From positions 1 through 64,000 of the forward strand of contig NZ_QKVL01000016.1 in assembly GCF_003231275.1 (NCBI RefSeq): 64,000 nucleotides of DNA, given 5' to 3'. Origin of the DNA: Pseudomonas huaxiensis. Lineage in GTDB: Bacteria; Pseudomonadota; Gammaproteobacteria; Pseudomonadales; Pseudomonadaceae. Within the stretch, counting starts at the first letter, position 1; each line of letters starts with the position of its first letter. Position numbers and translations under genes: made by a program. The notes below the pieces were generated by a model. The model saw only the letters and a program-made list of their open reading frames with translations. It made no database searches and was not told where the DNA came from. Below are positions 18,423 to 27,320 of the stretch, piece by piece.

Positions 18423-19760
18423 ATGAACACGCCCGGCACCCTGTCCGCAGCTCAGTCCACAACCCCGTCCGCCGCCTTCGACCAGCGCCTGTACCGCAAG
18501 CTGGCGTGGCGCATCATGCCGTTCCTGTTCCTGTGCTTCGTGCTGAACTGGCTCGACCGGGTCAACATCAGCTTCGCCCACTTGCAGTTCAAGGCCGACC
18601 TGAACATCAGCGATGCCACCTTCGGCATCATCGTCGGGGTGTTCTCCATCGGCTACCTGCTGTTCGAGATCCCCAGCAACCTGCTGCTGGAGAAGTTCGG
18701 CGCGAAGAAGACCATGACCCGCATCATGATCCTCTGGGGACTGGTGACCATTGCCACCGCGTTCGCCCAGACGCCGGGGCAGTTCTACGTGTTGCGGATA
18801 CTGCTGGGAGCGGCCGAAGCCGGCTTCTTCCCCGGGGTGATCCTGTACCTGACCTACTGGTTCCCCGCCGCGTACCGGGCCCGGATCACCTCGCGCTTCA
18901 TCATGGCCATCGCCGTCTGCGGCATCGTCGGCGGGCCGCTGTCCACCTGGATCATGGGCCACTTCGGCGGCGTCGGCGGGTTCAGCGGCTGGCAGTGGCT
19001 GTTCGTGGTCACCGGCATCCCGCCGGTACTGGCCGGCTTGTTCGCCTGGTACTGGCTGGACGACAAACCGGCCAACGCCAAATGGCTCAGCGAGGACGAG
19101 AAACGCGCCATCGAAGCGGCCCTGGCCCATGAAAGGGCGAGCCGCAAACCCGGTGGGCACCAGCGTTTCGTCGAGGCACTGAAAGACCGCAAGGTCTGGT
19201 TCATCACCCTCGCCTACTGCCTGACCATCATGTGCACCGGCAACGTCACCAACATCTGGGCGCCGTCGATCATCCGCGACGCCGGGGTCAGCAACCTCGG
19301 CCAGCTCGGCCTGTTCTCGGCGCTGCCTTATGTGGTCGGCGTCGGAGTGATGCTCTGGGCCTGCCGTCACTCCGACCTGCACCAGGAGCGCCGCTGGCAC
19401 TTCGCGGTGGGCGGGCTGACGGCGGCGCTGGCGATGACCCTGCTGCCCAACCTGATCGCCGGCCCCTGGTCGGCCATCGCCCTGCTGACCTTGATGACCA
19501 GCGGATACCTGGTGGCCACGGCGGTGTTCTGGACCATTCCCACGTATTACCTGTCCGATCGCGCCCGCGCCGCTGGCCTGGCGCTGGTCAACTGCTGCGG
19601 GCAGATCAGCAGCCTGCTGACGCCGATCATGATCGGCACGATCAAGACCAACACAGGCGAAATCAGCCTGGCGCTGTACATCGTCGCCGCCCTTGTGGCC
19701 TGCGGCACCCTGATCCTGTTGTTCGGCGTTCCTCGCCAGGCCTTGCGCGATGCACCCTGA
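18423..19760 (+). CDS. MFS transporter, anion:cation symporter-type
   Basis: A 445-residue, 12-helix inner-membrane permease. NWLDRVNISFAHLQFKADLN in helix 1 and GYLLFEIPSNLLLEKFGAK in helix 2 are typical of the ACS family (organic anion, phthalate, tartrate and nicotinate carriers). It follows the TonB receptor directly and precedes catabolic enzymes, so it likely imports the same organic acid or amide. Confidence 0.9.
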   Translation: MNTPGTLSAAQSTTPSAAFDQRLYRKLAWRIMPFLFLCFVLNWLDRVNISFAHLQFKADLNISDATFGIIVGVFSIGYLLFEIPSNLLLEKFGAKKTMTRIMILWGLVTIATAFAQTPGQFYVLRILLGAAEAGFFPGVILYLTYWFPAAYRARITSRFIMAIAVCGIVGGPLSTWIMGHFGGVGGFSGWQWLFVVTGIPPVLAGLFAWYWLDDKPANAKWLSEDEKRAIEAALAHERASRKPGGHQRFVEALKDRKVWFITLAYCLTIMCTGNVTNIWAPSIIRDAGVSNLGQLGLFSALPYVVGVGVMLWACRHSDLHQERRWHFAVGGLTAALAMTLLPNLIAGPWSAIALLTLMTSGYLVATAVFWTIPTYYLSDRARAAGLALVNCCGQISSLLTPIMIGTIKTNTGEISLALYIVAALVACGTLILLFGVPRQALRDAP

Positions 19761-19781
19761 TTCCACTTTCGAGACTGACTC

Positions 19782-20966
19782 ATGACCGATTACCTGGCAC
19801 TGGCCAATGAACTGGCCACCCACATCCAGCCTGGCGCCGCCGAACGCGATGCCCGGCGCATCCTGCCCCACGAGCAACTGGACCTGATCCGCGAATCAGG
19901 CCTGGGCGCTGCGCGGGTCCCGGTCGACCTGGGCGGCGGCGATGTCAGCCAACTGGACGTGGCGCGGATTTTCATCACCCTGGCCAAGGCCGACCCGAGC
20001 GTGGCCCAGGCGCTGTTCCCGCACTTCGCTACCGTCGAGCACCTGCGTCTGATCGCCGATGAAGACCAGCAACGGCGCTACCTCGGCGCCTTCGCCGAAC
20101 GGCAACTGTCCTCCGGGGCCATCGCCGAACGCAGCGGCAAATTCCGTGGCGAAATCCATACCCGCCTGGAGCGCCAGGGCGAGCGGCTGGTGCTCAACGG
20201 CAGCAAGTTCTACAGCACCGGCTGCCTGTTTGCCGACCTGCTGAAAATCCAGGCGGTGGACGAGGACGGCCACGCGGTCTACGTCATGCTGCCGGCGAAC
20301 ACCCCCGGCATCACCCTGCTCGACGACTGGGACGGCATGGGCCAACGCATCACCGCCAGCGGCACCACCTTGCTGGAAAACGTGACGGTGCTGCCGGAGC
20401 AGGTGATCCCCCTGGCGCAGTGGTACGAGCGCCGCAACTACATCGGCGCCAGCGCGCAACTGATTCACTGCGCCATCGATATCGGCATCGGCCTAGCGGC
20501 GCTGGACGATGCGGTGGCGTGGTCGCGCACCGGCGCCCGTCCGGTGCGTGAAAGTGGTGTCGACCAGGCCCGCAACGACCCGTACATCCTGCACACCGTG
20601 GGCGATCTATCGGCGGCGATCCATGGCGCCGAAGCACTGGTGGAAAAGGCAGCGCTGACCGTCGACCTGGCCGCCCGCACGCAACTGCAAGGCTTGCTCG
20701 CCGGCGAAGAGCTTGACGCCCTGCTGGCCCGTTCTTCGATTGCCGTGGCCGAAGCCAAGATCGCCTCGACCCGCGCCGCGCTGCTGGTCTGCGAGCGTCT
20801 CTATGAGGTCGGCGGCGCCGCCACCACCCAGTCGCGCTACAACTTCGACCGCCACTGGCGCAACGCCCGCACCCACACCACCCACGACGCCGTGGCCTAC
20901 AAGTACAAGGCCATCGGCGACTACCTGGTGAACGGCAACTACCCGCCGATCGCCTTCACTTACTGA
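19782..20966 (+). CDS. Acyl-CoA dehydrogenase-like flavin monooxygenase (SfnB/DszC type)
   Basis: A 394-residue member of the acyl-CoA dehydrogenase fold. The sequence (GAIAERSGKFRGEIHTRL, LVLNGSKFYSTGCLFADLL, RHWRNARTHTTHDAVAYKYK) fits the SfnB/DszC-like branch. Those enzymes use reduced FMN and oxygen for hydroxylation or sulfoxidation. The catalytic Glu of true dehydrogenases is not evident. The RHWRNARTHT stretch is the branch hallmark. No dedicated flavin reductase is adjacent. A role in organosulfur or aromatic breakdown is an inference. Confidence 0.8.
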   Translation: MTDYLALANELATHIQPGAAERDARRILPHEQLDLIRESGLGAARVPVDLGGGDVSQLDVARIFITLAKADPSVAQALFPHFATVEHLRLIADEDQQRRYLGAFAERQLSSGAIAERSGKFRGEIHTRLERQGERLVLNGSKFYSTGCLFADLLKIQAVDEDGHAVYVMLPANTPGITLLDDWDGMGQRITASGTTLLENVTVLPEQVIPLAQWYERRNYIGASAQLIHCAIDIGIGLAALDDAVAWSRTGARPVRESGVDQARNDPYILHTVGDLSAAIHGAEALVEKAALTVDLAARTQLQGLLAGEELDALLARSSIAVAEAKIASTRAALLVCERLYEVGGAATTQSRYNFDRHWRNARTHTTHDAVAYKYKAIGDYLVNGNYPPIAFTY

Positions 20967-20981
20967 CCACGGGAACTCCCC

Positions 20982-22310
20982 ATGCCGCCGTACCGTAAAA
21001 CGCTGGTCGCCCTGTTCCTCGGTTTGTTCGCGGGGCCGATCAGCGCCGCGCCGACGGCGGACTGGGGCGACCTCGATGCCCGAATCGCCAAGGCCCTGCC
21101 CGGAGTCATCGCGCTTCGCCACGAAATCCACCAGCACCCGGAACTCGGCAACCGCGAGGTCGAGACCGCCAAGCGCATCGCCAAACGCCTGCGCGAGCTG
21201 GGCCTGGAAGTGCAGACCGGCGTCGCCCACACCGGCGTGGTCGGCATCCTGCGCGGCGGCAAGCCGGGGCCGGTGGTGGCGATCCGCGCCGAACTGGACG
21301 CCCTGCCCCTGACCGAACAGACCGGCCTGCCCTTCGCCTCGACCGTCCGCGTGCTGGACCAGAGCGGCGACTTGCGCACCCGCGGCAAGGAAATCGGAGT
21401 GATGCACGCCTGTGGTCATGACGCGCACATGGCCATGGCCCTGGGTGTGGCCGAAGTGCTGGCGGCCCGACGCGACGAGTTGCCTGGCACCCTCAAGCTG
21501 ATCTTCCAGCCTGCCGAAGAAGGCCCTCCGCTTGGCGAAACGGGCGGCGCGAAGCTGATGATCGAACAAGGCGTACTGCAAAACCCGGCGCCGGCGGTGA
21601 TCTTCGGTATCCACGTCACGGCGGGCACGGCCGGCACCTTCACCCTGAGCCGCACCCGCACCACTGCGGCGGCGGATACCTTCGTCGCCCGGATCAAGGG
21701 GCGCCAGACCCACGCCGCGTTCCCCTGGACCGGCATCGACCCGGTGCCAGTGGCAGCCCAGACCATCCTCGCCTGGCAGACCATTCCCAGCCGCCAGTCC
21801 AACCTCAGCGTGCTGCCGGCGCCGGTGATCTCGGTCGGCCGCATCGAAGCGGGCGACCGGCACAACATCATCCCGGCTGAAGTGCGACTGGAGGGATCGA
21901 TTCGTACCGTCAGTGACGAGCAGCGCGAAGACGTGTTGCAGCGCATGCGTCGCACTGCGGAAAAGATCGCCGAAGCGTCCGGGGCCAGTGCCGAGATTGA
22001 TTATTTGCCCGGCAACTACCGGGCCGGGCACAACGACACGGCCCTGGTGGACAGCTTGTTGCCGGTGCTGGAGCAGGTTTCCACCACCCCGGTGAAGCTC
22101 GACAACGGGACCTATGGCGCGGACGACTTCGCTGAGTACGCCCGGGAGATTCCTGGCATCTTCATGCGTATGGGCATCACGCCGCCGGCCTTGGCTGACA
22201 AGCCGGTGTGGCCGACCCATTCGCCGGGGTTTCAGGTGGATGACCCAAGTCTGGCGGTAGGGATTCGGGCGTTGAGTCGGATGACGTTGAGTTATATGCA
22301 ACGGCAGTGA
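20982..22310 (+). CDS. Secreted M20-family amidohydrolase/peptidase
   Basis: A 442-residue metal-dependent amidohydrolase (hippurate hydrolase/aminoacylase-like) with an N-terminal signal peptide (MPPYRKTLVALFLGLFAGPI, cleavage near SAA). LRHEIHQHPELGNRE, MHACGHDAHMAMALG (about 140-153) and QPAEEGPP carry the expected metal ligands. Export to the periplasm is unusual among this group and suggests that an amide is cleaved before uptake by the MFS carrier. Last gene of the plus-strand set. Confidence 0.88.
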   Translation: MPPYRKTLVALFLGLFAGPISAAPTADWGDLDARIAKALPGVIALRHEIHQHPELGNREVETAKRIAKRLRELGLEVQTGVAHTGVVGILRGGKPGPVVAIRAELDALPLTEQTGLPFASTVRVLDQSGDLRTRGKEIGVMHACGHDAHMAMALGVAEVLAARRDELPGTLKLIFQPAEEGPPLGETGGAKLMIEQGVLQNPAPAVIFGIHVTAGTAGTFTLSRTRTTAAADTFVARIKGRQTHAAFPWTGIDPVPVAAQTILAWQTIPSRQSNLSVLPAPVISVGRIEAGDRHNIIPAEVRLEGSIRTVSDEQREDVLQRMRRTAEKIAEASGASAEIDYLPGNYRAGHNDTALVDSLLPVLEQVSTTPVKLDNGTYGADDFAEYAREIPGIFMRMGITPPALADKPVWPTHSPGFQVDDPSLAVGIRALSRMTLSYMQRQ

Positions 22311-22317
22311 GCCTAGA

Positions 22318-22465
22318 GGCCGCTATCGCTGCGGTTCGGCGCCCCGACAAGCCAGCTCCCACAAGGTTTGTGCCGCACACAAGTTATATGGCTGACCACA
22401 AAATCTGTGGGAGCTGGCTTGCCAGCGATGCGCCGCGCCAAGCGGCGCTCGATTTCAAGGACGCT
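22318..22465. repeat. Paired REP element
   Basis: GCCAGCTCCCACA (22351-22363) and TGTGGGAGCTGGC (22406-22418) form a perfect inverted pair around a 42-base spacer. GCGATGCGCCGCGCCAAGCGGCGCTCGAT follows, in two blocks. The left flank GCGGTTCGGCGCCCCGACAA is the shared block also seen near 12394 and 43757. It lies between the convergent M20 and csmG genes and may serve as a terminator-like barrier. Confidence 0.75.
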
Positions 22466-23300
22466 GATACTGCCCCAGATACCGATCCAGCACCGCCTTG
22501 TCGCCACTGCCATCCCCCGCCACCTGCCACAACCGCCTCTCGATCCCCTGGGCCAGCAAATGCCCCACCGCCGACTCGATCGCCGACAGCACGCAAAGCT
22601 GCGCCGGCTCGTTGGTGGTGTAGCCCACTTCCGCTTCCAGCAGTTTCTTGAATTCGATGAACTTGAACACCCCGGCACTGCGCCCCACCGAGTAGATGGT
22701 CTTGCTGGTCATGACATTGGCCAGCACCTGTCCGCTGCGCACATCCACCGCCCGCAGGTTGACGGTGACCTGGTCCACCCGGTACTCGCGGGAGATGTCG
22801 ATGCCGAGGTAGCGAGCCCCTTCACCCCCGCTGCGCACGTTGGTGTCGTAAGCGATGATGCCGCCTTCCAGCATCAGGTTGGCCGCTTGCAACGGCGGCA
22901 ACTCGGCCTGGATGTTCACCGGAGTATCCGGTTTTTTCTGCGAGGCACGGATGATCTTGCGCTCGGTCAGCAGGTTCTGCAGCCCTTCGCGCTCAAGCAC
23001 CATGAACCAGCCGCTGGCCTGCAGCGCATCCATCAGCATGCTCGCCGCCCCTTGGGTGACGCTGGTGGAAAACGAGCTGGCCGGGGTCGGCTTGTATTGC
23101 CCGGTCTGGTCGCGAAAGCCGTACACCACCGCCATCAGCCGGCCCTTGGGGCGCGGCATGTTCAGCAGGTCGTAATAGGTCGAGGCCCGCGGCGTCAGGG
23201 TCGGGGTCTCGGTGTCTTCAGCCGACATCGGTTCACGCAGGCCGCAACCTTGCAACGTGGCGAGAATCAGCAGGGTGCCCAGTAGACGTTTCATGTTCAT
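22455..23300 (-). CDS. csmG: CsgG-family outer-membrane lipoprotein pore
   Basis: Homologue of CsgG, the nonameric lipoprotein channel that exports curli subunits. The signal peptide ends in the lipobox LQGC (lipidated Cys19). The mature part has GFRDQTGQYKPTPASSFSTS and the downstream IYSVGRSAGVFKFIEFKKLL characteristic of CsgG. Length of 281 aa is normal. The ATG at 23300 has GGGGAG just upstream. It is the last gene of the secretion operon that starts about 9 kb upstream. The name csmG follows the P. putida GB-1 Mn-factor export literature (recalled). Confidence 0.9.
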   Translation of the reverse strand: MNMKRLLGTLLILATLQGCGLREPMSAEDTETPTLTPRASTYYDLLNMPRPKGRLMAVVYGFRDQTGQYKPTPASSFSTSVTQGAASMLMDALQASGWFMVLEREGLQNLLTERKIIRASQKKPDTPVNIQAELPPLQAANLMLEGGIIAYDTNVRSGGEGARYLGIDISREYRVDQVTVNLRAVDVRSGQVLANVMTSKTIYSVGRSAGVFKFIEFKKLLEAEVGYTTNEPAQLCVLSAIESAVGHLLAQGIERRLWQVAGDGSGDKAVLDRYLGQYQRP

Positions 23301-23320
23301 CACTCCCCTTTCGGCACGGC

Positions 23321-23734
23321 TCAAGGATTCAGCCCGTTGACCTGGATTTCCGACACTTCGCCCGTCGCTCGATCAGTAACCTGGATGCTCAAGGCCCCGG
23401 AGTCGTCGATCACGTTGATGATGAACGAGTCGGTGGACATGCTGCCGCTGTTGCCATTGGCGATGTTGTCCAGCAACTGCGAGAGCATCCGCGACTCCAA
23501 CTGGTTGCTGAAGCGTTCCAGGGCGGTGGTGCCGGCGTAGGCCGAGCGGCCGCCGATGGACGGGTCGTCATGGTCGTTCTGCGCCTGGGCGTTGTTCAGC
23601 AACCAGGTGCCGTTGAGTGGGTTGCCGCCAAACGACGGGTTGATCGGCGTGTGCACCAGTTCGGTGGCCGACGCCTGAGCGCAGGCTGCGAGGAGTACGG
23701 CGCAGGCCAGACGGTGGGCGATGGTGGTGTTCAT
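23321..23734 (-). CDS. csmF: CsgF-like secreted curli assembly factor
   Basis: A 137-residue secreted protein with a signal peptide (cleavage near ASA, residue 23). The mature part carries NPSFGGNPLNGTWLLNNAQA, which aligns closely to the start of E. coli CsgF, the CsgG-binding segment that narrows the pore. ISIQVTDRATGEVSEIQVNG-type repeats near the end also match. In curli systems CsgF couples the pore to the CsgB nucleator; no csgB is present here. The start overlaps the csmE stop in ATGA. Confidence 0.9.
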   Translation of the reverse strand: MNTTIAHRLACAVLLAACAQASATELVHTPINPSFGGNPLNGTWLLNNAQAQNDHDDPSIGGRSAYAGTTALERFSNQLESRMLSQLLDNIANGNSGSMSTDSFIINVIDDSGALSIQVTDRATGEVSEIQVNGLNP

Positions 23735-24126
23735 AGCTCGTCCCTCTCCAGATCGGTGGTGTCCTGCAGCAGCGACTCCAGCTTGCGCTGGATGACCTGC
23801 GCCTTGACCAGATCGGCAGCCTCGTAGGCCGCGTCTTTGAGTTCTACGGTGTTGGGTGGCAGGAACCGCCGGTACACCACCCGTTGCTGATACTCGACCG
23901 ACACCAGGCTGCCCCAGCGCGGGTCCGGCTTTTCCCGTACCACCAGGTTGAAATCCAGGCGGCTGGTGGCACGCAGCCGCTCGGCGAAGCTGTAGTAGAA
24001 GTCGTGGCCGATATGGCTGATGGTGGCGTCGACGATAAAGCCCATCATTTCGTCCTCCTCGCCGCCCCGCGCCGGCGCGCCGATCAGGGCCAGCGACAGC
24101 ACGGCGACCCGCAGCCAGCGATTCAT
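23731..24126 (-). CDS. csmE: CsgE-like periplasmic gatekeeper
   Basis: Homologue of CsgE, which caps CsgG and selects substrates: 131 aa with a signal peptide. ISHIGHDFYYSFAERLR, VREKPDPRWGSLVSVEYQ and a terminal TTDLERDEL align with the E. coli protein. Its ATG overlaps the stop of the xcmX pseudopilin gene (ATGA), directly coupling a curli-type exporter to a type II-like secretion operon. Confidence 0.9.
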   Translation of the reverse strand: MNRWLRVAVLSLALIGAPARGGEEDEMMGFIVDATISHIGHDFYYSFAERLRATSRLDFNLVVREKPDPRWGSLVSVEYQQRVVYRRFLPPNTVELKDAAYEAADLVKAQVIQRKLESLLQDTTDLERDEL

Positions 24127-24656
24127 GGCGCCGCCCCTGCTGCCACTACGGCCGCGGCACGCTGGGGCGTCTCGCCGGTAAAGGCCCGCTCGGCAACGAA
24201 CTGCCAGTCGGCGTAATGCCCAAGACCCTCGAAATCCGCCCACTGCGCGGCAAATCCGGACTGTTTGCGCGGTACACCTTGGGAGCGGCTGTAGACCCCG
24301 GTGATGCGGCCGTCGATGGAACGCACCAGGCCCCAGTCGTCGCTGCCGGTGATCGGATCCGGATACAGCCTGCGGATATGCCGCTTCAGGTTGGGAAAGC
24401 GCGAATCCTCCAGCAGTTCGTCCAGCGCCTGCGGGTACTGGGCCAGCCCCGGCGAGGCGCGGTAGTAGCTACGCAGGGCCTGGGCGTACTGGCTGCCGAC
24501 CCACAGCAATTCCTGCTCGCGTTCGCGCAGCACCTGACTCGACCACAGTTGCCCGGCGGCGCCCAGGGCCATGCCGCTGACGGCGATCAGCAGGAGCACA
24601 CCCAGGTAGGTAAAGCCGGCCTCGGCCGCCTTACCACTCGGCATAAAGACTGCCAT
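24123..24656 (-). CDS. xcmX: Pseudopilin-related protein XcmX
   Basis: A 177-residue protein with a prepilin-like N-terminus: AAEAGFTYLGVLLLIAVSGM. The Gly-Phe processing site and hydrophobic helix are present, but the conserved Glu at position +5 is Gly, as in minor pseudopilins of the GspK kind. A soluble domain follows (PDPITGSDDWGLV has the calcium-loop look of GspG). The ATG at 24656 has GGGAGG upstream and overlaps the preceding pseudopilin gene by 26 bases. The name is given by position, between two GspG-like genes and csmE, as recalled for P. putida GB-1, where a transposon in xcmX blocked export of the Mn-oxidizing factor. Confidence 0.82.
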   Translation of the reverse strand: MAVFMPSGKAAEAGFTYLGVLLLIAVSGMALGAAGQLWSSQVLREREQELLWVGSQYAQALRSYYRASPGLAQYPQALDELLEDSRFPNLKRHIRRLYPDPITGSDDWGLVRSIDGRITGVYSRSQGVPRKQSGFAAQWADFEGLGHYADWQFVAERAFTGETPQRAAAVVAAGAAP

Positions 24657-25005
24657 CACGCGCCCTCCCGGTTGCTCCGCTCTTGATATCGCCCACCGCA
24701 CCGGCCACGCCTTCAGGCGGCGGCAGCAGTTGCCAGAGGTCCCGGCGCTGGGTGATCGGGTCCAGCGGCGCGGCGCGCAGGTAGCGCTGCTCCACCAGTT
24801 GTTCCAGCGACTCGGGGTAGTGCCCGGTGTCGCCGTAGTAGTGATCGAGGGATTCGCGCAACACCGCCAGGCTCTGGCGCAGGGTGGTTTCCTTCGATTG
24901 CTCCAGGCTGGTGAAGTAACGCGGCATGGCGATGGTGACCAGGGTGGCGATGATCGCCATCACCACCAGCAGTTCGATCAGGGTAAAGCCCTTGCTCTGG
25001 CGCAT
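24631..25005 (-). CDS. GspG-type pseudopilin (xcmT2/T3)
   Basis: A 124-residue pseudopilin. MRQSKGFTLIELLVVMAIIA has the prepilin peptidase site (G^F) and Glu at +5. The mature part has the GspG-like RDLWQLLPPP segment and a short C-terminus. It would be processed by a PilD/XcpA peptidase encoded elsewhere. It corresponds to one of xcmT2 or xcmT3; the sequence does not say which. Five bases downstream of the next pseudopilin gene. Confidence 0.88.
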   Translation of the reverse strand: MRQSKGFTLIELLVVMAIIATLVTIAMPRYFTSLEQSKETTLRQSLAVLRESLDHYYGDTGHYPESLEQLVEQRYLRAAPLDPITQRRDLWQLLPPPEGVAGAVGDIKSGATGRARDGSLYAEW

Positions 25006-25010
25006 TGTCG

Positions 25011-25484
25011 TCACCACTGGCTGTAGGCGATGCCGTTGAGGCCCTTGCCGGGGGCCTGGGAATACACGTCGAACACATCCTCGCCGGGGCGTGGGTTGTC
25101 CGCGCCGCTGTCGTAGGCGCGCAGGCCCCAACCGCTGTCGTCGTCACGCCCGGCCGGGCGCAACGGGTCGCGGGGGATGCGCCGCAGGAAGTAGAACTTC
25201 GCGCCCTTGGCGCTGCGCACGTCGCGCACGCCTTCCACCAGCACCTCGAGGCTCGGCGGATAACCGCTGGCGTTGAGGTTTTTCTCGATGTAGCCGGCGT
25301 CCCAGGCGCGCTTGTAGGCATCGATACCGTCACGCAGCTGGGTCAGGGCCGTCTTCAAGGCCTGTTCCTTGCCGCGGCGGATCACGGTTTCGGTCAGCGG
25401 CGCGGCGATGGCCGCCAGCAGGCCGATCAGGGCCAGGGTGATGACCACCTCGATCAGGGTGAACCCGCCTTGCGCGCGTTTCAT
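25011..25484 (-). CDS. GspG-type pseudopilin (xcmT2/T3)
   Basis: A 157-residue pseudopilin beginning MKRAQGGFTLIEVVITLALI, with Glu at +5. The C-terminal domain contains IPRDPLRPAGRDDDSGWGLR, resembling the calcium-binding loop region of major pseudopilins, and ends GLNGIAYSQW. It lies three bases after the secretin gene. Together with the previous two genes it gives three tandem pseudopilins, likely a tip complex or alternative fibres. Confidence 0.88.
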   Translation of the reverse strand: MKRAQGGFTLIEVVITLALIGLLAAIAAPLTETVIRRGKEQALKTALTQLRDGIDAYKRAWDAGYIEKNLNASGYPPSLEVLVEGVRDVRSAKGAKFYFLRRIPRDPLRPAGRDDDSGWGLRAYDSGADNPRPGEDVFDVYSQAPGKGLNGIAYSQW

Positions 25485-25487
25485 GGC

Positions 25488-27320
25488 TCAGGGTCTCCCG
25501 GCGATCGAGGTGTTGCTCACCGCCGCATCCGGTGCCGGCTCGGCCACGTCGCCGGCACGGTTGAGGTTGCGGATCTGCAGGCTGGTTTCGGTGCCGGTGG
25601 CGAACTCCATGTCCGACGGGCTCTGGTACGGCAGGTTGCGCACGATGCGCGGGGTGATGGACAGCACCAGTTCGGACTTGCCGACATTGTCCTTGTTGCT
25701 GCCAAACAGCCGGCCCAGGCCGGGGATGTCGCCAAGGCCGGGGATCTTGTTGCCGCTGGCGCCATGGTCGTTGCGCACCAGCCCCGCGAGGATCTGCGTT
25801 TCGCCATCGTGCAGGCGCAGGCTGGTCTGGGCGTTGCGGGTATCGACCTGAACCGGGATGGTGCCCTGACGGGTCGGTTCCAGCGGCGTGGCGTTGCTGA
25901 CTTCAAGGGCGATCTTGATCGCCACTTCGTTGTTCAGGTGCACCACCGGGGTCACTTCGAGTTTCAGACCGACATCCAGGTAGGTGACGCTTTCGGTGAT
26001 CACCGGGCCCTGGGTCGACGGCACCGAGGTGGCGCTGATGATCGGCACCCGCTGACCGATGTGGATGCGCGCCTGCTCGCGGTTGCTGACGCGGATCACC
26101 GGGCTGGCCAGGGTATTGATGTCGTTGTCCTGGGCGTTGATCTTCAGTTGCGGCGACGGCGCGATGGAAATCCGCGAAGAATTGATGCCGCGCAACTGGT
26201 TGAGCAGGCCCACGCCAGTGCCGTCGCTGTTGACCACACCGAAGGTGTTGGGCCATTGCAGGCCGAGGTCGAGGATCCGCGAGCGGGCTACTTCCATCAC
26301 CTCCACTTCCAGCACCACTTCGGGGTTGGACTGATCCTGGGACTGCAACAGCTTCTCGGCCATGCGCACAGCGTCGGGGGTGTCGCGCATGGTCAGGGTG
26401 TTCAGGCGCTCATCGACGAACACATCGCGGGTCTTGAGCATGGTCTTGACCATGTTCAGCGCAGTGTTGGCATCGATGCTGGTGAGGTAGAAGGTGCGCA
26501 TCACCAGCTCCTGGTAATCCTTGGTTTTCTGCGGCGAGTCCGGGTAGATCAGCAGGGTGTTTTCATTCACCACTTTCTGGTGCAACTGGTTCTGTTCCAG
26601 CAGCAGCGCCACGGCGTCTTCGATGCGCACTTCGCGGACGAAGATGGTTGCCTTCATGTCCGGACGCAGGTCCTTGTCGAAGATGAAGTTGAGCCCGGCG
26701 ACCTGGGACAGCACCTCGAAGATGGTCTTCAGGTTGGCGTCGCGAAACTCCAGGGTTACCGGCCGCTCCAGCTTGCCGCGCAGTTGCGGATTGGGCTGGG
26801 CGGTACGCGCCTGCACCAGCTCGATGTCCTTGCGCAGGGCCAGGCCGCCCTGGTTCTGTGGATCGAGCAGCAGCACTTCACGCATATGCCGTTCGGCCCC
26901 GAACAGGTCGCCCTGGCGCAGCGCCGCCTGGCCGAGGGCAGTGCGTTCATTGATGTTGCGCATCTGCTCGATCTCGCGCACCGCGTCCTGCGCGCGGCGG
27001 TTGTTCGGTTCCAGGGTCAGCACCCGGCCATAGGCCATTCGCGCTCCGGCGAAATCGTGACGCGAGCGGTCGCTGTCGCCCTGGGTCAGCAGCGCTTCCA
27101 CCGCCTTGGCCCGGCCCTGGGCCAGGGCGATATTCAGCTCGGTATCCCGTGGCGACTCCACCAGCGCCTGTTCGATCACGGCGATGCCGGCTTCGTACTG
27201 CCCTTCGGCGATCAGCGCCTGACCGTCCTTGCGCACGGCACTGGTGCCGCACCCAGCGATGGCGACGAACAGCGCCAGCAGCAGAAATGGCGCGGATTTG
27301 TGAACGACTGGCGAAATCAT
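25488..27320 (-). CDS. GspD/PilQ-type secretin, lipoprotein
   Basis: A 610-residue outer-membrane secretin with a lipobox (VAIAGC), so it is probably self-piloting. An N-terminal TPR-like part (about 30-165) is followed by an N0/STN domain around LERPVTLEFRDANLKTIFEV. N1-type repeats come next, then the secretin core ending VGKSELVLSITPRIVRN. The TPR-plus-secretin layout is closer to MshL/tad-like secretins than to classic GspD, which lacks TPRs. It would form the outer-membrane gate for the Mn-oxidase pathway. Its start overlaps the preceding PilP-like gene in ATGA. Confidence 0.9.
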   Translation of the reverse strand: MISPVVHKSAPFLLLALFVAIAGCGTSAVRKDGQALIAEGQYEAGIAVIEQALVESPRDTELNIALAQGRAKAVEALLTQGDSDRSRHDFAGARMAYGRVLTLEPNNRRAQDAVREIEQMRNINERTALGQAALRQGDLFGAERHMREVLLLDPQNQGGLALRKDIELVQARTAQPNPQLRGKLERPVTLEFRDANLKTIFEVLSQVAGLNFIFDKDLRPDMKATIFVREVRIEDAVALLLEQNQLHQKVVNENTLLIYPDSPQKTKDYQELVMRTFYLTSIDANTALNMVKTMLKTRDVFVDERLNTLTMRDTPDAVRMAEKLLQSQDQSNPEVVLEVEVMEVARSRILDLGLQWPNTFGVVNSDGTGVGLLNQLRGINSSRISIAPSPQLKINAQDNDINTLASPVIRVSNREQARIHIGQRVPIISATSVPSTQGPVITESVTYLDVGLKLEVTPVVHLNNEVAIKIALEVSNATPLEPTRQGTIPVQVDTRNAQTSLRLHDGETQILAGLVRNDHGASGNKIPGLGDIPGLGRLFGSNKDNVGKSELVLSITPRIVRNLPYQSPSDMEFATGTETSLQIRNLNRAGDVAEPAPDAAVSNTSIAGRP

